This document shows, one piece after another, positions 62,383 through 64,000 of a stretch of DNA of 64,000 bases (the first letter of the stretch is position 1; the number at the start of each line of letters is the position of its first letter). The notes under the pieces were generated by a model. The model saw nothing but the letters and a program-made list of their open reading frames with translations. It ran no database searches and was not told the origin of the DNA. The DNA is from Dyella flava (GTDB lineage: Bacteria > Pseudomonadota > Gammaproteobacteria > Xanthomonadales > Rhodanobacteraceae): positions 366,288 to 430,287 of the forward strand of contig NZ_JADIKE010000036.1 in NCBI RefSeq assembly GCF_016904955.1, read 5' to 3'. Position numbers and translations under genes: made by a program.

Positions 62383-63414
62383 TCAATGAGTGTGCTGAGC
62401 GTCCAAATACAGGCCAGCAGCGCCGATAACCCCGAGCTGGCCGTGCTCCATCAGTCGTACAGGTACTTGTTGCAAGAAAGGGCGCATCACGCCCTTGTTG
62501 AAAAAGCGCTCGGCGAAGGTGCTCGCCAGCAACAGCTCGCGGATCTGCGGCAGGATGCCGCCTGCGAGAAACACCCCGCCGCGTGCGCCGTACAGCAGCA
62601 CGAGATCGCCAACGAAACTGCCCAGCAATCCGCAGAACACATTCAGTGCTTCAACGGCGGCTGCATCGGAACGCTCCAATGCGCTGCGCGTAACGTCCGA
62701 CGGCATCTGCAGGCCCGGCGTCGCGCCGCGCAGCGTGCAGATGGCGTGGTAGAGATTGATCAGGCCAGGGCCCGAGAGTGCATGTTCGAAAGAAACGTGT
62801 GCGCGATCGCGTGCCAGCAGGCGCAGAATTTCTATCTCCAGCTCATTGCCGGGCGCCAGTGCGACCTGGCCGGCTTCGGTGGCCAACACGGTAGCGTGTG
62901 GCCTGCCCGGCAAAAGCACGGCAGAACCCAAACCGGTACCCGGCCCCATCACCAGCACCGGTCCTTCAACTTGCGGCGCACTGGTTTCGATCACCGGCGC
63001 CGTATCGGCCTGGGTCATGAACTGCGTGGCGTAAGCCACCGCTTCGAAATCATTGATCACTGCCAGCTTGGCGATGCCGAGTGATTCACGGATATCCCGA
63101 ATCGACACCGGCCACGGCAAGTTGTCGTTGACGATGGCGTCACCCAGCACATAACCGGCGCTGGCCACCGCGCACTGTTCGACATGCGTGCCGGCACTGA
63201 GCTGCGAGACGAAATCTTTCAGCACCGCGGTCAGGCTGGGCCATTCGGCGCAGGCGTAGCGGCGGTATTCCAGCAACGTAACGGGGCGATGGCCATCCGG
63301 CCGCGGGCTAACCAGCCCGATGCGCGCATGCGTGCCACCGACATCGGCGGCCAGAAAGGCCGATTCCGGTGATGACATCGTTTGCGCATTGCCACGTACG
63401 ACAGCCTGAGCCAC
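62383..63414 (-). CDS. Glucokinase-family sugar kinase
   Basis: 343 residues from GTG 63414, which has AGGAGG six bases upstream; ATG 63378 with no clear ribosome site is the alternative. Shows L-A-A-D-V-G-G-T-H-A-R-I-G-L (phosphate loop), I-N-D-F-E-A-V-A-Y-A (catalytic Asp), G-P-G-T-G-L-G-S-A and S-G-P-G-L. Glk-type rather than ROK. In this locus it probably phosphorylates GlcNAc or glucose entering through the divergent transporter. Confidence 0.92.
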   Translation of the reverse strand: MAQAVVRGNAQTMSSPESAFLAADVGGTHARIGLVSPRPDGHRPVTLLEYRRYACAEWPSLTAVLKDFVSQLSAGTHVEQCAVASAGYVLGDAIVNDNLPWPVSIRDIRESLGIAKLAVINDFEAVAYATQFMTQADTAPVIETSAPQVEGPVLVMGPGTGLGSAVLLPGRPHATVLATEAGQVALAPGNELEIEILRLLARDRAHVSFEHALSGPGLINLYHAICTLRGATPGLQMPSDVTRSALERSDAAAVEALNVFCGLLGSFVGDLVLLYGARGGVFLAGGILPQIRELLLASTFAERFFNKGVMRPFLQQVPVRLMEHGQLGVIGAAGLYLDAQHTH

Positions 63415-63504
63415 GCCCCCTCCTTCATGTTTTCGCCGTGCCCGTCCTACGAAGTCCGTAGTGCCCGTCCCATGCACGTCTTTGTTGGCGGAGTCTGGTC
63501 ACGA

Positions 63505-63520
63505 ATGACAACGCTGTCAA
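63505..63520. promoter_or_regulatory. Palindromic operator-like site, GlcNAc divergon
   Basis: ATGACAACGCTGTCAA contains TGACA-ACGC-TGTCA, a 14-bp palindrome of LacI-family type, in the 414-bp gap between glucokinase and the transporter. A second related word lies at 63739-63753. The regulator gene is not in the window. Confidence 0.5.
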
Positions 63521-63738
63521 CAGGTCGTAAAGAATGCCTTCAAACGGCGTTTGCGGCGATGCGGGACGCCCCGGCACATGGCTACAGACCAAACCATTTA
63601 AGCATTTGAGTTACAATACATATTTCTTAGTGCCACCGTGCCGAAAGACCTACTTGCGAAGGTGCTGCAACGCACCACATGCAAGGTCTGGACGTGGTCG
63701 GATGACGCATGTTGCCGCGGGACTTTCTTCACCATCGA

Positions 63739-63753
63739 TTGACAACGTTATGC
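63739..63753. promoter_or_regulatory. Second operator-like word or -35 of the transporter
   Basis: TTGACAACGTTATGC shares TGACAACG with the palindrome at 63506-63519 but its right half is degraded. TTGACA could itself be the -35 of the transporter promoter, 85 bp upstream of the ATG; a good -10 is not evident. Confidence 0.35.
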
Positions 63754-63828
63754 CTTGAGGACAATAAAGGTCGGCACAGCGGTGTCGCACGACAGTCGTC
63801 GGCATCGGGTAATCCACGGGGAGTGTTC

Positions 63829-64000
63829 ATGTCATCCACCACGTACACCGCCGACGCGCAACGCACGTCGACACTGCTGCCGATGACGATCATCGGCGTG
63901 CTGTTTTTCATCATGGGCTTCTTCACCTGGCTCAACGGCCCGCTGATTTCGTTCGTGAAGGTGGCTTTTACGCTGGATGACATCAACGCGTTCCTGGTGC
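63829..64000 (+). CDS. MFS sugar:proton symporter (FHS/FucP-like), 5' end
   Basis: 57 residues before the window ends. Starts at ATG 63829 with GGGGAG seven bases upstream. The segment I-I-G-V-L-F-F-I-M-G-F-F-T-W-L-N-G-P-L-I resembles the first helix of FucP/GluP/NagP transporters. Divergent from the glucokinase in a GlcNAc locus, so NagP is likely. Confidence 0.8.
   Translation, partial: MSSTTYTADAQRTSTLLPMTIIGVLFFIMGFFTWLNGPLISFVKVAFTLDDINAFLV

Noticed and set aside
1..64000. CRISPR array, tRNA, rRNA or intact insertion sequence
   Set aside because: I found no regularly spaced direct repeats with unique spacers, no cloverleaf-like gene and no transposase reading frame.

Overview
The window is chromosomal DNA of a GC-rich (I estimate low-to-mid 60s % G+C) gammaproteobacterium. 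Gene order (fliE-F-G-H-I-J-K, fliL-M-N-O-P-Q-R, a FleQ-type activator, fliC-D-S-T, flgB to flgL, flgM-N), the chitin/GlcNAc genes and the many short palindromic intergenic repeats fit Xanthomonadales, most likely Rhodanobacteraceae (Dyella, Luteibacter, Rhodanobacter or Frateuria). Genus is an inference.

Layout. (1) 1-12.9 kb, minus strand: basal body and export genes in two sigma-54 units, fliL-...-fliR (fliR is cut by the window edge) and fliE-...-fliK, with fleQ upstream. (2) 12.9-15.8 kb: an accessory island holding a decayed PilZ-gene copy and, on the plus strand, an AT-richer gene for a probable pertussis/cholera-toxin-like ADP-ribosyltransferase. (3) 15.2-19.8 kb, minus: PilZ-like protein, fliT, fliS, fliD, fliC (sigma-28 promoter). 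(4) 20.2-25.2 kb, plus: a 1667-residue multidomain glycosyltransferase/methyltransferase with its own sigma-54 promoter, probably the flagellin glycosylation enzyme. (5) 25.4-28.7 kb: small secreted protein, MASE1-type degenerate sensor kinase, possible gene remnant, small unknown protein. (6) 28.7-39.4 kb, minus: flgB to flgL. (7) 39.7-47.6 kb: cheV, a soluble chemoreceptor, flgA, flgM, flgN, a YuxH-like EAL-HDOD protein, a duplicated small gene and an HDOD protein. (8) 47.8-54.7 kb, minus: M61 peptidase, amino-acid permease, DoxX protein, fatty-acid/sterol hydroxylase, YhhN protein. (9) 54.9-64 kb: chitooligosaccharide/GlcNAc genes (GH20, GH9, TonB-dependent receptor, glucokinase, and the start of a divergent sugar transporter).

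Regulation can be read from the DNA: five near-consensus sigma-54 sites (fliL, fliE, glycosyltransferase, flgB, chemoreceptor) and five sigma-28 (FliA) sites (fliC, cheV, chemoreceptor, flgM, HDOD gene). This fits the cascade FleQ/sigma-54, then FliA with FlgM as its anti-sigma factor, and ties the glycosyltransferase, chemoreceptor and HDOD gene to motility.

Most unusual: the toxin-like ADP-ribosyltransferase inside the flagellar locus, and a family of very long hairpins (3016-3178 and two within 59075-59368) that share an apex, GAC-TGGCT-GTC on a closing stem. Their stem differences are almost all G-U-compatible on one strand only, which suggests selection on a folded RNA or single-stranded DNA. 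I recognise no named family for these hairpins.
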